Below the pieces are notes generated by a model. It was not told where the DNA came from, did not search any database, and was given only the letters and a program-made list of their open reading frames with translations. From Notamacropus eugenii (Eukaryota > Chordata > Mammalia > Diprotodontia > Macropodidae): a DNA stretch of 64,000 nt. The stretch covers positions 5,111,501 to 5,175,500 of the forward strand of contig NC_092878.1 of the NCBI RefSeq assembly GCF_028372415.1, written 5' to 3'. This document shows, piece after piece, positions 1 to 11,968 of this stretch. A program made the translations under genes and the position numbers. Positions within the stretch are counted from its first letter, which is position 1. Each line of letters begins with the position of its first letter.

Positions 1-728
1 AAGATAAAATTTTTTTTACAAAGAAAGGCTACACATAAAACTACCTGCATTCCCTCCCCCTTCCCCTTAGCTTGTAAGGAATTTATCAAGTTCCACTTCC
101 CTTAGTAAATGTGACTCAACTATTCTGTGGGGTCTGTGTAGTCTGCACTTCCCCAGATTCTAGGTCTGCTTCTCCCTATTCCAACTTAGAACTTCCAAGG
201 CAACCCCAGGAGTGGGCATATGGCCATTGGTGGGTTGGAGGGCATACGCTCAACTGCGTCTGAGTTCTTGACCTTGAAGCTTTGGGTGAGTCATAGTGGT
301 CCTGTTGGGGTCCCAGTCTTCTCCAGCAGAGGCTAGATTCCCTGGGCTAAACTGGAGCTGAAGATGGAAGGCTGCTCCAGATACTAAGTTTGGAGTCAGA
401 AGAGTTGAGTAAAAATCCTGACACAGAATTCTACTTATTCTGAGACATTCCTCATTCAAAAAATAAAAGTCTTGGATTAGATGTTCTCTAAGATCTCTTC
501 CAGTTTGAATTCCTGTTATCCAAAATAACTTGCCTACCCAGAGATTCTTTATAACTCTAGGACTGGCCAGAGTTGATAAGAACCGAGAGTTGATAAGAAC
601 AGATCTTTTAGGCAAACTTGATCATAGAAGAGCTGTTTCTGAATACAAATCTTAGCAACCAATTGAATTAAGGCAACTCAAATCCAGTCAACCAAGGACA
701 ACAAAAGTTTTAAAATAGAAATCCAAAC
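1..728 (-). other. SLC12A1 intron after c10 (partial)
   Basis: This is intronic DNA downstream of exon c10 in gene sense. The donor at 727-728 reads CAG|GTTTGG. No further exon of the transporter is recognisable before the window edge. The open frame at 250-615 on the minus strand has no resemblance to a known protein and I regard it as chance. Confidence 0.7.
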
Positions 729-880
729 CTGGAAGTTGTTCATCAGCCCGTATGAACACTTTTGGTTTAAACATCTGGAAAAATCATAGCCCAGACCACA
801 GGCTGCTGAGCCGTTGCAGTTCATCCCAGAGATGATCGTGTCATTCACATTTCCAGTGGCATCCCGGACAACACAGGCCC
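729..880 (-). CDS. SLC12A1: SLC12A1 exon c10 (residues 435-485, loop between TM7 and TM8)
   Basis: The exon is 152 bp, entered in phase 1 and left in phase 0. It encodes the large extracellular loop that follows TM7 and ends at the motif GLMNNFQ. Two N-glycosylation sequons are visible, N447-D-T and N457-G-S; in the family two Asn in this loop are glycosylated and needed for surface delivery. Several cysteines (in ACVV, MNCN, AACGLG, SRC and KCSYG) match the Cys-rich character of the loop. The acceptor is CCACAG|GG at 881-882. The donor GTTTGG is weaker than consensus because positions +3 and +4 are T. Close similarity to placental NKCC2 continues up to the donor and stops there, which fixes the boundary. 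Confidence 0.97.
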
Positions 881-1039
881 CTGTGGAAAGGAAAGGGAAC
901 ATAATTAATTTTAAAAAATAAGCATCCTATAATCCTAAAAAAAACATAAATAAAACATTAAAATAATTAATTAAAAAATAAGCATCCTATCCATTTGGAA
1001 TTCCCTGAAGTGGCATACTTTTCTACTTTTAGGATATGA

Positions 1040-1330
1040 CCAGGCCTGTTCAGATCTTATATCTTCTATGCAACCTTCCTGAAAATTCCCACCCAACACT
1101 CCCTTCTCCTTGCTCTAAATCCCTAGAACATATCACCATTGACTCTGGAAAGAATGTGCCAATTGGCTGCCCTATGAGTTTGACCCCAAATCCCTTCCCT
1201 GGCCTCCACGCCACCATGTATATTGTCTTTCCCCTTAGATTGTATATTGTGTGGGGGCAGAGACTAATGAACTTGTGTATTTGTTTTTCTGATCCTTTGC
1301 ATGGTGCTTGTTACAGAATAAGTTATTCAT
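1040..1330 (+). repeat. L2 LINE 3'-end remnant
   Basis: The segment resembles the decayed C-terminal/3' part of L2, with the short Pro/Cys-rich region followed by the stretch around AGATTGTATATTGTGTGGGGGCAGAGAC that corresponds to the L2 ending about total length and usage. It is degenerate and the boundaries are approximate. Confidence 0.45.
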
Positions 1331-1918
1331 GAACTCTACTCATTTGGTCCATATTATATCTTGTACTATATCGCATCATTAGTTTAATTTTAATGTATCT
1401 ATTTCTTATTTCTTCAACTAGATTTTCTGCTCCTGGCAGGGCTAAGACTGTGTCTTACCCTTCTTTTTTTTTTGCCTCTCCTTCCCCATAGTAAAGAATC
1501 GCTATAAAATTCTTTGAAGTCTTTTAAAGAAAGGAGCTCTTGAAAATAAACATCAGAGAAGTTCTCCCCCCTTCCCTTTCTCACCTTCCTTATTCACTGG
1601 GCATCTTGGATTTCTCATTTATAGGAAATGACCATCAGACAGATACTCATTCAGTTCTTTGACCCAGTAGGGACCTCTCATTCTTAGATAAAGAATATCA
1701 AGTCCTTAGGGTTAGGGGAGATTTGGAGAAGAGAAGGCAACCAAATGGAGGGTTTTATTGGAACTGGTTTGTTGTTTGATTAAGAATGATCAAAACATGA
1801 TAATGTCACTGTTCTTAAGTAGCAGCATGGCTGAAATGGCGTTCGTTCCATTGCTGAACCCTTCTACATGTTAGGAACTACTTCAGCTGAAGTAGTGTGG
1901 GTAGTCTGGGTACACTAG

Positions 1919-2075
1919 GAAAGAGCATTGGATTCAGAGTCAGAGGTGCTGAGTTCAAATCCTTGCTCTTCCATTTACAGCCCATGTCACCTGAGATATT
2001 TCATTTAACCTCACTGAGCCTTGGTTTCCTGTAAAATGGGAAGAATGGGATACATTTCTAAGATTCTTTGGTGCT
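1919..2075 (+). repeat. MIR-like SINE
   Basis: It shows the MIR/core-SINE order: AGAGCATTGGATTCAGAGTCAG, the B-box-like GAGTTCAAATCC, then a core ending TTTCCTGTAAAATGGGA. The fragment is diverged, with approximate ends. Confidence 0.7.
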
Positions 2076-2329
2076 CTGAAAGCAGGAAATTTTAGCAAAG
2101 CAGTCCAGAAAAATTCTCATGGCTCTAGATTATTAAGCATTTTCCAGGAGTAGTCCACCACTGCTCTACATCGCTTTTTCTCCCCCATGAGAAAAAAATG
2201 CAAGGAATATATATTACCCCAGAGGCCCATGGGAAAATGTGGCATTTAGGGTAGTCGGGCTGGTGCTGGAGCCATTTCTAATGACACAAGATAAGCTAGA
2301 AAACATCCAGATGGTGGAGGATTTTAAAG

Positions 2330-2590
2330 CCAGGCCACTGAAGGATCCATTGAAGGAATTGGAGATGTTTAGCCTGGTGAAGAGTTAGTGGGGAATATGG
2401 TGTCTTTCTTCAAATATCTAAAGGCTGCCATGTGGAAGGGTGACTAGGCATACTGGTTTTGACTCCAAAGAGTGGAACTAGGAGCAAATGATGGAAATTT
2501 GAGACAAGTAGATTTAGGCTTGATATGAAGAATACTTGTAGTTCTACCAAAGTGGAATGGGCGACCTCAGGAGCCCCACGCACCGAACCC
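2330..2590 (+). mobile_element. CR1/L3-like LINE 3' fragment
   Basis: The tail motif GGAATTGGAGATGTTTAGCC, the stretch around CTTCAAATATCTAAAGG and the late CAAAGTGGAATGGG are the same series of landmarks seen in the longer copy at 12830-13990. It is a 5'-truncated dead copy. Confidence 0.7.
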
Positions 2591-2754
2591 AAATGCCTTC
2601 AGTTAAAGGCCAGATGATGGTTTGTAGGTCTTGTAAGAGGATTAACATTCAAACATCTTTTTGCTTCAGTGTTATTTTTAAAAAGAAGAAAAAGTCCTAG
2701 AAACTCCCAAATCACCAAAACAGTGTTTTCTGGAAGGGTAAAGGGAACAGGAAA

Positions 2755-2915
2755 AAGCATTTAATTGGTACCTACTATGATGTGAACTAGGTGTCATTAT
2801 TATCCCCATTTTATAGTGGAGGAAACTAAAAAAAAACTGAGGTTAAGCGAATTGCCCAAGGTCACACAGCTAGTGTGGAACTCCTAACTTCAGACCTAAG
2901 GCCTCATCAGGCTGC
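2755..2915 (-). repeat. MIR-like SINE
   Basis: It reads as the reverse complement of a MIR-type core: TTATCCCCATTTTATAG, GAGGAAACT and GCCCAAGGTCACACAGCTAG. Ends are approximate. Confidence 0.75.
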
Positions 2916-3387
2916 TTGAAGACATCTAAATATTCAGCAAATCTCCCCATCCCTAAAACAGTTATTTAGGAAAGCTGCAAGCAGACATCCTTAGGGTGGG
3001 ATCATGGGTTCTTTGCCCCAGCTTGTTGAATTTAAAGGGCTTTGACAGCTCTTGCAGTCACTTAGCAGCTCAGAAGCAATATTTAATATACAGATAATAA
3101 TATGAAATATTACTAAAATGTCTCTATAGCCATCCTTCTTTCTGCCTGCCTATTTATTAGCTGCCTAGCTATCTGTCTGTTTCTCTCCGACGATGACAAT
3201 AATAATCAAAATACCAAGGTGCCAGGATGATAATAAGGGGAGTAAGATGTTTCACAATTTAAAAACTCAGTGGCTTTCAATAATTTGCAAATTTTGAGAG
3301 CTTTATCCTCTGCAGCCCAAGCATGACAGAAAGTGTAGGAGACTCAAAAAGGCATTCAGAATAATCTGAGGGTTGGCATGTAAGCTG

Positions 3388-3605
3388 GTATAATGGAGAC
3401 AGCATTGGACTTGGAGGCAGGAAGTCTTGAGTCTGACTTCTGATGCTGCATCACCAAGGAGGGACTTAGGTTCCTTTAATCTCTAGAAGTTTTATTTTCC
3501 CCAATTGTAAAAATGGAGAAAATCATAACATTTAGTTTAGCAGGCTGTTGTGGAGAGCACTCAGGATAATGTGTGTATAACACTTTGTGAAACCTCAAAG
3601 CACCA
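3388..3605 (+). repeat. MIR-like SINE
   Basis: The order is a tRNA-like head with GACAGCATTGGACTTGGAGG, a core with CCCCAATTGTAAAAATGG, and a tail with ACACTTTGTGAAACC. It ends about 30 bp from the c9 donor. Confidence 0.65.
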
Positions 3606-3637
3606 CAGGGATTTTAGCTCTCATTGCTGTCACTTAC

Positions 3638-3722
3638 CTACACAAATAGCAACCCCTATGTAGGCAATGGTGGTGATCAGAATAGCCAGCATCGTTCCTC
3701 TGGGGATGGCATCTTGTGGGTC
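3638..3722 (-). CDS. SLC12A1: SLC12A1 exon c9 (residues 407-435, TM7)
   Basis: The exon is 85 bp, entered in phase 0 and left in phase 1. It begins with the conserved [10 protein letters not shown], which joins the preceding TM6 segment to TM7, and then gives a hydrophobic helix (about residues 416-434, [18 protein letters not shown]). The acceptor is TTCAAG|GAC at 3723-3724 and the donor is GTAG|GTAAGTG, close to the consensus. Identity to placental NKCC2 is near complete, with only conservative changes (Leu/Phe, Ile/Val, Ile/Leu). The open frame on the opposite strand at 3667-3861 is a shadow. Confidence 0.97.
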
Positions 3723-4559
3723 CTTGAAGAGGAGAAAAGGTAGGAGGATGAAAGGAGAGGGTATGAAGTGGGAAAATGAGATCATCTGGAGTTTATTCTG
3801 TCTTTGCAAATCTGCACAAAGCCTCCACCTGTATCTTGATTCCAGAAAATCAACCAGCTGATGAAAGTAGCAAGCTCTGAGGATGGGAGATGTTTTCATT
3901 TTCTACTCAAGTGCCAACATTTTTTTTATATGTTAAAGGATTTTATTTAACATCATAGTTCTAAGATACAAAATGATGATGAGGTTTGGAAAAAAAAAAC
4001 AGCTAGGCTGGTTCAGTTTGTGTGGGAAAAGGCAGAAGTCTCACCACACTGGGAGAAGAAGCTGTGTCTTACATAATACATGTGGCAAAAGGGCAGAACT
4101 AAGCTGGTATAAAAATCATGTTGGCATTGCTCTAAGACACTGGGCACTTCCCTGGAAAATTTGGATGAGCCTGCGTATAACAGCATGTACTTTTTACAGA
4201 GCCAGGGTCATTGCAATCTTTGGCTGACCCTACTTTTGCCTGGAACATGAGATCAAACTCATTTGTGATCAGTATTCAGCTAGTTCTTAGTAGCCACATG
4301 TCACTGTGAAGTTTCTTTCATTTTAAAGATGACTTACAATAACAGTACAATAAGAGTCCTGCTTTGCTTTCAGAGTTTCTAAGTGCTAAACTCTATGTAC
4401 ATTCCTTCATAAAGCTTTTCCTGATTTTCTTCTCCCTCTTCTAGCCAGCTGCCAATGCTTGTCCCTTAAAAATCACATTTTATTTTATTTTTTTTTGCAT
4501 TTTTGAATGTACTTATACAGATACATGTTGTCTCCCCTGATAGAGTACATACTCTTAGG

Positions 4560-5312
4560 GGATCAAAATAATTTTCTGACCATGTCACTCTCTGGCTTAA
4601 AAATTTCCAGTGGTTTGCTTTTGCCACTAGGGCAAAATCAAATCCTTCATCCATTTAAAGCCCTTTACAATCTGACTCCAGTTACTTCTCCTGACTTATT
4701 TAATCTACTCTATATTCTAGCCAAGGGCAGTTGGGTAACACAGTGGATCGAGTGACAGGCCTCAAGTCAGGAATACTTATTTTCCAGAGTTTAAATCCAG
4801 CCTCAGGCACTTACTAGCTATATGACCCTGGGCATGATGTTTGCCTCAGTTTCCTTATCTGTAAAATGATCTAGAGAAGGAAATGGCAAACCACTCCAGT
4901 GCCTTTACCAAGAAAACCCCAAATGGGGCCATGAAGAGTTGGATATGACTGACAATGACTAAACAACAGTCTTTTAGCCAAATGGCCCTATTTACTATAG
5001 AACTCAACCTCCATCTGCTGCCTCAATGCATTTTTACAGGCTTTCTGATGTGACTAAAATGCCTTTCAAAATCCTCAGCTTCCTTCATAACTCATCACAC
5101 CTCCTATCCAGGAGGTCTTTCCTCATTTCTCTCAGTATTCTCTTTCTCTTCAAATTATTCACTATTTCTCTTGTTTCCTTATATTTTGTATTCTCTTGAA
5201 AAGTATAAGCTCCTTGATGACAAGGGTGGGGGAAGGGGCTTTGATTTGGATGTCTAGTATAGTGCCTTGCCTATAATGAGCATCTAATAAATATTCCTTG
5301 AATGGAATTGAA
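4560..5312 (+). mobile_element. L2 LINE 3' portion, split by a SINE
   Basis: The left piece (4560-4724) carries the L2 landmark of CATGTCACTCTCTGGCTTAA and CAATCTGACTCCAG. The right piece (about 4972-5312) has the L2 3' landmarks TAAGCTCCTTGATGACAAGG, AGTGCCTTGCCTATAATGAG and ATCTAATAAATATTCCTTGAATG. The two pieces are in the right order and orientation and are separated only by the SINE at 4725-4971. Confidence 0.8.
4725..4971 (+). mobile_element. MAR1-type marsupial SINE, nested in L2
   Basis: The head is GGCAGTTGGGTAACACAGTG, followed by the core TGACCCTGGGC, CCTCAGTTTCC and TCTGTAAAATG, and the family-specific 3' part GGAAATGGCAAACCACTCCA, then CCAAGAAAACCCC and GAGTTGGATATGACTGA. It is flanked by a near-perfect 9-bp target duplication, TCTAGCCAA (4716-4724) and TTTAGCCAA (4973-4981). 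Confidence 0.88.
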
Positions 5313-5509
5313 ATAAAGGGAATGTATAGTCTTTTAATTTGTGTAGCACAGAATATTCCCATTCTGACCCTAGTTATCTGCTTCAAGGGAGTTTTACAGG
5401 TATAATGGCTATAAACAGGAGCCCACTTATCAGTCTTTTCCAGTGTTGACCCCCCTATTATTTCATATTTCTTTTACTGTCTAAAAAACCACAGTCATGA
5501 ACAGTACCT

Positions 5510-5640
5510 TGACCATGGACAGCGCACTGGACTTGGAATTAGACAACCTGAGTTTAGATTCTAGCTCAGTTTCTTCTTAGCTGTCTGACCTTCAGCAGAC
5601 CACTTAACTTCTCAGACCCCAATTTTCCTCATCTTTATTA
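5510..5640 (+). repeat. MIR-like SINE
   Basis: It shows GCGCACTGGACTTGGAATTAG, CTGAGTTTAGATTCTAGCTC, TTAACTTCTCAGACC and CCTCATCTTTA, the usual order for this family. Confidence 0.7.
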
Positions 5641-6364
5641 ATTTGAATTTGTTTGATTTCCCAGTGAAGGCCACATTTGCCACAAAACCACAGTTTAGTT
5701 TCTTCTTTCTGCCTGTGTCTTCATGGTGTGTCTCTCCTGGTCCTGAAGATAATGAAGGCTACTCCACAGTATTCATTAAGGGGAACAGCTGAATTAGTGT
5801 AAATGACAGGCCTTTGAAAACCATAAAGAGCTACGTAAATATAATTATTGCTACCGTTGCTATCACTAATATTTGCTCTTTGCTGAATTCAAATTTGTCT
5901 TATGGGATCGTTCTGCCACTGCATTCAATCAACAAGCATTATTTAGACACTGGTTGCCATCTGCTGGGCACTGTACCAGGCATTGGGGATACATTCAGAC
6001 AAAAGATCACTGGCCTATGGCACATTGTTGGCAGCCTCAAGATCAGAGTTTTTTAAACAAATAAAAATCTTGAGGTTTTTTTTTTTAAGTTTGACCACTC
6101 TATTTTAATAGAAATGATTTCCTTTGTAATACCACATTTTATTTTATGCATTTAAAAACTTTATTCCCAAGGAACTCATAAGCTTCAGACCATAGGGATC
6201 CATGACACAAAAGGTAAAGGAGCCCTATTCTACATCCTGAGGGCATAGTGACAACGTTGAAGACCTTCACTGAAAAAAAAAACTTCATTTCCTCAAAATT
6301 AAAATCTGGAAGGAATCATTGCAAGAAAGAATGTTGAAGGGAAAGGTAAATATAAGCTTAAGCT

Positions 6365-8150
6365 TTTTTAAAAGATATGTTTTATTGATTCTTTTTCCCT
6401 CTGCAATTACCATCATTTGAACGCTCCCCAACTTCTCACTCCCAATTAAATCCTCTTTTGTAACAAAAACAGTTAAGCAAAACCACCAATAGAAATGAAC
6501 ATATCAGACAATGTATATAATATTCTTCCCTAGTAGTCCACCACCTGTATATAATACCATGAATGGAGAGGAATATTTCATTATATGTCTTTCAATTATA
6601 ATTGCTTCTGTAAGTACTCAAAGTTCAATGACATTTTCATTTACATCTTGTATGTTATCCTCTCTGTTCTGCTTATTTCACTCTCCATCACTTCATTTAA
6701 CTCTTCCCATGTTTTTCTCATTCCTTGTATTTGTTATTTTTTACCGCATATTAATATTCCATTAAATTCATACATCATCGTTTTTTCAGCAATTCCACAA
6801 ATGATGGGCCTCTCCTTTGTTGAGTTCTTTGCCAGCCCAAAGAGTACGATTATGAATATTCTGGTATCTACTGGGTTGTTTCTATTTTGGTTTCTTATGC
6901 CCTTGGTATGGGATCACTGCGCCAAAGAATATAGACAGTTTAATGATTTTCATTGCATAACTACAAATTGATGTTCAGAACTGTTGGACTCTTATATCCT
7001 CATCAGTAGTGTACCACTCTGCCCATCTTTCCACATTTCTCCAGCATTTATTGTTTCCATCATATTTTGCCATATTTGCCAACTCGCATGGTGTGAAGTG
7101 AAACCTTGAAGTTGTCTTAATCTGAATTTCTCTTTCTACTAGTGATTTGGGGTATGGTTACAGAAAGTCATTTTAAATTTGCAATTCTTATTCCTTTTGG
7201 CCACTTAAATGCTGGGAAATGTCTCTTGGTGTTATGTATTTCCTTAAAATCTCTTTATATTTTGCATATCAGGTTTTTATCACATTATTTCTTCATTCTT
7301 TTTCCCTTCTAGTTCTACCTCCACTAATTATATTTGTGCAAACATGTTCAAATTTATGTACTAAAGATTATATACTTATCATTATAATCTCTCTCATCCT
7401 TTACTAGTTAAGAATTCTTCCCTTAACCATAGGCATGTAAGGTAAATGTTCTCATTCCTTTCTAATATTTTTATGGCATTACTTTTTATATTCATGCTGC
7501 ATATTCACTTTGAGCTTACTTTGGAATATAGTGTAAATGGTTGGTCTAAACTGAATTTCTGCCACAGCGTTTTCCGGTTCTTCTAGCAGTTCTTGTCAAA
7601 AAGGGATTCCTTCTCCCAGTAATGCGTGTTCTTGCATTTCCCAAACACTGGGATACTATTTTTTATTTTTTGTTTCTTCCTTATCTGGTCTGTATCTAGT
7701 CTGTGTTATAATCAGCATCAAATATAATTTGAAAGATGACCATATTAGGCCCCTTCACTTCTACTTCTCCATATTAATTTATGTAGTATTAACATTTTCA
7801 TTTGACATTTGCCTTGCCATCCACAGCAAATCTTTCTCCAGTTATTTAAGTTTACCATTTACAGATGAAGGAACTTTTATAATCTGACTTATATGTGTTG
7901 GTATGATACCTTTCAGATATTTTGCACATTTCATGATTATTTTGAATAGAATTTCTTTCCTTATTGTTTCTTCCTGGTTTTTGTTAGCACTGTATAGAAA
8001 CAATGAAAATTTAATGGATTCATTTTGTGTTCTTGTTGTAACTATTAGTTTTTCACTTAGATTTTTTGCTGATTCTCTGGGGTTTTATAAGTATACCAAA
8101 ACGATATGTACAAATAGAAGACTTTTTTCTTTTCTTTGCTGGTAATTATT
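6365..8150 (-). mobile_element. L1 LINE remnant (ORF2 C-terminal region and 3' end)
   Basis: Read on the minus strand it follows L1 order. Plus-strand landmarks include TATGGGATCACTGCGCC, the block GATGTTCAGAACTGTTGG to CCAGCATTTATTGTTTCC, CATGGTGTGAAGTGAAACC, the ACTAGTGATTTGG block, AACCATAGGCATGTAAGG and, at the far end, GATTCTCTGGGGTTTTATAAG. These correspond in order to the antisense L1 ORF2 C terminus and 3' region. Frames are broken throughout, so it is an old dead copy. It lies in the same strand sense as SLC12A1. Confidence 0.82.
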
Positions 8151-8417
8151 GCATAAGTTTTTAAAACACTATTGAAACAAAATTTAACAAATTTCTTTTC
8201 ACTTTAAAAATGAATTAATGAAGGTTCCTTAAAATTGCAGTATGCCTTAGCTTTCCCACTAGAGGACTAAAGGGTTTGTCATTCTGGGAGTTAGAACTAG
8301 CATAGAAAATTAGCAATTGAACCTCAGATCATTTAAAAATAACCAGATGACTTTGCACAATCATTTCTATCTTGAAGTGGAATATAGTGTTCTCATTATT
8401 AAATACCTGCGAACTTA

Positions 8418-8636
<219 letters not shown>

Positions 8637-9339
8637 TTAGGGAATTTTAAAAGCCTATTGTTTTCTACAAGCCTGAATTAATATACTTCCTAGATCCAAA
8701 ATAGGATAAGCTTGATGCACTTGGTCAATTTCCTATTGAACATCATATTTTTCATGAGACCATAACTTAGCATTTCACACTGTTTAGTTTACATCCTCAG
8801 AAAATTTCCCTTTCCCCTCTGACACCTCAGCAATACCAGATCTCACCAAGGTTAAAACTTCCTAACTTTGTCCCTGAAGAATAGAAAGATCAGGCAATTT
8901 AGAGCTGAAAGAATCCCTAGGAATGATACAGTCCAAGCCTCTCTTTTTCATATAAGGAGAATGTGGACCACAGAGGTGCCATGACTTTCCTAAGGTGAGA
9001 TAGATAGTAACTAAAAGAGACAGGATTTGGATCCAGGACACCTGACTGAATTTGCAGCTCTTTCAGCCATGAGATGCTGCCTCTTAGGAACGGATAGAAC
9101 ATTTACTAGGACATAGTAAATATTTAATATATACGCTATCTGTGCATTTACTTCTCTGTGTGTGTCTACGTGTTTTAATACGGTACCCATGGATTCATGA
9201 TGTAGGTATAGGGAAACCCTAAGGAGAAAAATAATTCTTCTAATGCACATTTGTTTTCCAGTTTTCCCAACAATTTTTACCAAATAATGAATTCTTATTC
9301 CATAAATTTAAGTCTTTACATTTGTCAAATACAAGATCA

Positions 9340-9690
9340 CTATATTTGTTTGTTGCTGAAAATTGTGTATCCATTCTGATCTACCTTTCTATTTCTTAGC
9401 CAGTACCAGACAGTTTTGATAATTACTGCCTTATATTATAGTTTAAGATCTGGTACTGCTAAAGCTCCTTCCTTTACATTTTTTTCATTAGCTCCTTTAA
9501 TATTCATTTTTGTTCTTTCAAATGAATTTTGCTATTGCTTTTTCTAATACAGTAAAATAATTTTTGATAGTTTAATTGGGATGGCATTGATTTATAAATT
9601 ACTTTAGGTAAAATTGCCATTTTTATTATATTGGCCCTGCCTACCCATGAACAATTTATATTTCTCCAATTATTTAAATGTAATTAAAAT
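9340..9690 (-). mobile_element. L1 LINE remnant (ORF2 internal part)
   Basis: Plus-strand landmarks are CCAGTACCAGACAGTTTTGA, ATTATAGTTTAAGATCTGGT, GGGATGGCATTGATTTATAA and CTACCCATGAACAATTTATA, in the order expected for antisense L1 ORF2. It continues the order of the copy at 6365-8150, so both may derive from one insertion later split by rearrangement, or from two insertions. Confidence 0.8.
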
Positions 9691-10129
9691 AATTCAATAA
9701 ATTAGTTAAAATGAAATGAAATAAATGGCACCTGCACTGCCATTTATAATATCTGAGAGTTGCCTGAGGTACTTAGAATTTAAATTACTTGCCTAATGTC
9801 AAATCTCCTGAACGTGTCAGAGGCAGACTTTGAACTTGGTTTTTCCTAAGAAGGCCCAGCTCTCTAACCACTAAGTTACACTAGTCCTCTTCATGTATAC
9901 GCATAGATGTACCTAACACACATATGTGCAAATGTGCTGAAACCTCACTCCAGTGATATCCTTGAGGTCTATGACCTGAGACTATCTTAGAGCCAAAGAC
10001 GATCTTATAATGAGATCTTCTTGTTACTTCAATGACTAATCTCTCATTGGGTAAGATTCAAGATCCTTAAACTTCTTACACTGTATTCTGCCCTAGAGTG
10101 AACAAGAATATAAGAACCTCCCATTGTGG

Positions 10130-10310
10130 GGTGGAAAACAGAAATAATTTTAGAGTCAGAACAGTTGAGCTTGAGTCTCAGCTAATTTTGTCCACTGGGC
10201 AAGTCATTTATCCTTTCTGCACCTTGGTTTCCTCATCCACAAAATAGGTATAGTAATACTGGAACTTCATAGAATTTTTGCAAGAAAAATTATTTGAAAG
10301 TTTCCATTAT
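10130..10310 (+). repeat. MIR-like SINE
   Basis: It shows TTAGAGTCAGAACAGTTGAG, GGGCAAGTCATTTATCC, CTTGGTTTCCTCATCC and ACAAAATAGG in MIR order. Confidence 0.75.
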
Positions 10311-10369
10311 TATGATCTCTAGTATGTATATATATGCACACAAATTTTCCTAAAAATGAATGGAGTTTA

Positions 10370-10600
10370 GTTCATTATTAAAATAAAAGGAAATAGAGCA
10401 TGGTAGAGGAGAAAAGGGAAGAAAGAAAAGTTGAAAAATAGAAAGTAAAAATAAAAAGTAAATAGAAAAAGTAAAAAGAAATAAAAATGGAAAGGAAAAG
10501 AAATCAGGGATAATTCCTGAAGGCACAAAGAATAACCAAGCATAAGGAAAGAAAATTTTATGTGCAAGAAATAAAAAGGGCGCGAGTATGAAAACAGAAT
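10370..10600 (+). repeat. A/G-rich low-complexity tract
   Basis: About 230 bp consists almost entirely of purines on the plus strand, so the SLC12A1 pre-mRNA carries a matching pyrimidine-rich stretch about 1.5 kb past exon c7. The overlapping Phe/Leu-rich open frames on the minus strand (10350-10612) come from this composition. Confidence 0.85.
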
Positions 10601-10715
10601 ATAACAACTCATATTTCTAGCAGATTTGCCCTTTCATTTGATCCTAACAACACTCCTTTGAGGGAGGTAGGGAAGGTATCCAGTCTCCTGACTCCAGGTC
10701 CAGTACTCTTTTCTT

Positions 10716-10790
10716 GCGACATGCACACACACATATACCCATAGGCATAGTGCACACACACATACACCTATGCACATACACACTGTAAAT
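10716..10790 (+). repeat. CA-rich simple repeat
   Basis: It has two short (CA)n runs around 10720-10735 and 10752-10785, broken by CATATACCCATAGG and CCTATG. Confidence 0.8.
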
Positions 10791-11428
10791 GAGGTGGGGC
10801 GGGGGGAGAATGGGAAATGCAGTAGGAAAAAAAGGGAAGAAGAAATGACAACAAAATGAGAAAACAGAAGTCCCAGGATCACAGCAACAGAGATCCTAGG
10901 TTGGAGAGAATCTTAGAGATTGTCTAGTCCAATGCCCTTATGACAGATGATGAAATTTTCACAGAGTCAGGAAGACTTGCCCAGGTTTCCCTAGGTAGCA
11001 AGTAGAAGAACCAGGATTATAATCCCAAAACCCATGCTCCTTCCTCCAGTCCACAGTTCATACTCAGCAAGTACAGAGATCCCGCAGTAAGCAAGAATTG
11101 GCAGGTGGGAAAGACTGGATGGATATGTGGTAGTTTGGAGTAGGTGAAAGACACTTGGAAGTTAAGAAAGAAAGGGTGAACTTCATGACTGGTGCTGATA
11201 CTGCAGCAAGCTCCTGTGACTGCAGTGAACTGTCACACATTGCTTTTCAAGAAAACCTGGAACATAACCTGTCAGAGATGTTAAAAAGATTTCTACATGT
11301 GATGGGAAGTTGAACTAAGATGACTTCTAGATGGTTCCTCCAACTTAGAGATTTTTGTGATTCCTTTATGCTTTGAAACCTAGTAAATGCCTTAATAGAG
11401 TTTCAAGACCCTAGAGAACAGTGTAATA

Positions 11429-11680
11429 AATTGTAGTAGCTAGGTGGCACAGTGCGTAGAATGATGAAATCAGGAATACAAATCCAACTTCAAACACTTA
11501 CTAGCTGTGTGACCCTGAGCAGGTCACTTACCCCTGTATGTCTCAGTTTCCTCACCTGTAAAATGGGAATAATAATAGCACCTACCTCTCAGCGTTGTTG
11601 TGAGAGCCAAATTAGAAAGTATTTGTAAAGTGCTTGGCAAACCTTAAAACTCTATCCAAATGCTCGCTATTCTAGTGTGA
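11429..11680 (+). repeat. MIR/MON-type SINE, nearly complete
   Basis: The order is: head TAGCTAGGTGGCACAGTG, core CTAGCTGTGTGACCCTGAGC, CTCAGTTTCCTCACCTG and TAAAATGGG, and tail TAATAATAGCACCTACC, GTTGTTGTGAG and GTGCTTGGCAAACC. It is one of the better-preserved copies here. Confidence 0.85.
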
Positions 11681-11856
11681 AATGTTTTGGAGCTTTTTTC
11701 AGAAGAAAGAAACCTAGATGCTCGCATTATACTGCAGTTTCAAGGTAGGTAGTTGCAGTCTACTTACTGCACTTGACTTCCTTTCATGTTTGTTCTCAGT
11801 TCCCCAAATAGGGTGATGAGGGCTCCTCATAGTCAGAAAGTCTTAGCAGCACTCAC

Positions 11857-11968
11857 CTTGGTAATTAAAGAAGCCCCTTGATCTCTTTTCATGGTTGGAT
11901 GGAATTACAGTTCCGATGAAGAAATTTGCTATTGCAATGAGAAGGATAACCAGAAGTATCACTTGAGC
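11857..11968 (-). CDS. SLC12A1: SLC12A1 exon c7 (residues 327-364, TM5)
   Basis: The exon is 112 bp, entered in phase 0 and left in phase 1. It starts [20 protein letters not shown], a strongly hydrophobic helix (TM5), and goes on to the loop [18 protein letters not shown]. The acceptor is TTTCCAG|GCT at 11969-11970 and the donor is CCAAG|GTGAGTGC, a strong site. The loop differs from human only by conservative changes (His for Asn, Arg for Lys). Confidence 0.97.

Larger units (their letters stand above)
881..3637 (-). other. SLC12A1 intron between c9 and c10
   Basis: This is a 2.76-kb intron. It contains an L2 3' remnant (1040-1330), MIR-like SINEs (1919-2075, 2755-2915, 3388-3605) and a CR1/L3-like LINE tail (2330-2590). 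A 27-bp motif beginning AATTAATT and ending in GCATCCTAT is repeated almost exactly at 903-930 and 963-990. No gene is seen in it. Confidence 0.7.

Noticed and set aside
10350..10612. Two Phe/Leu-rich frames that look like membrane proteins
   Set aside because: They are the complement of a purine-rich low-complexity tract.
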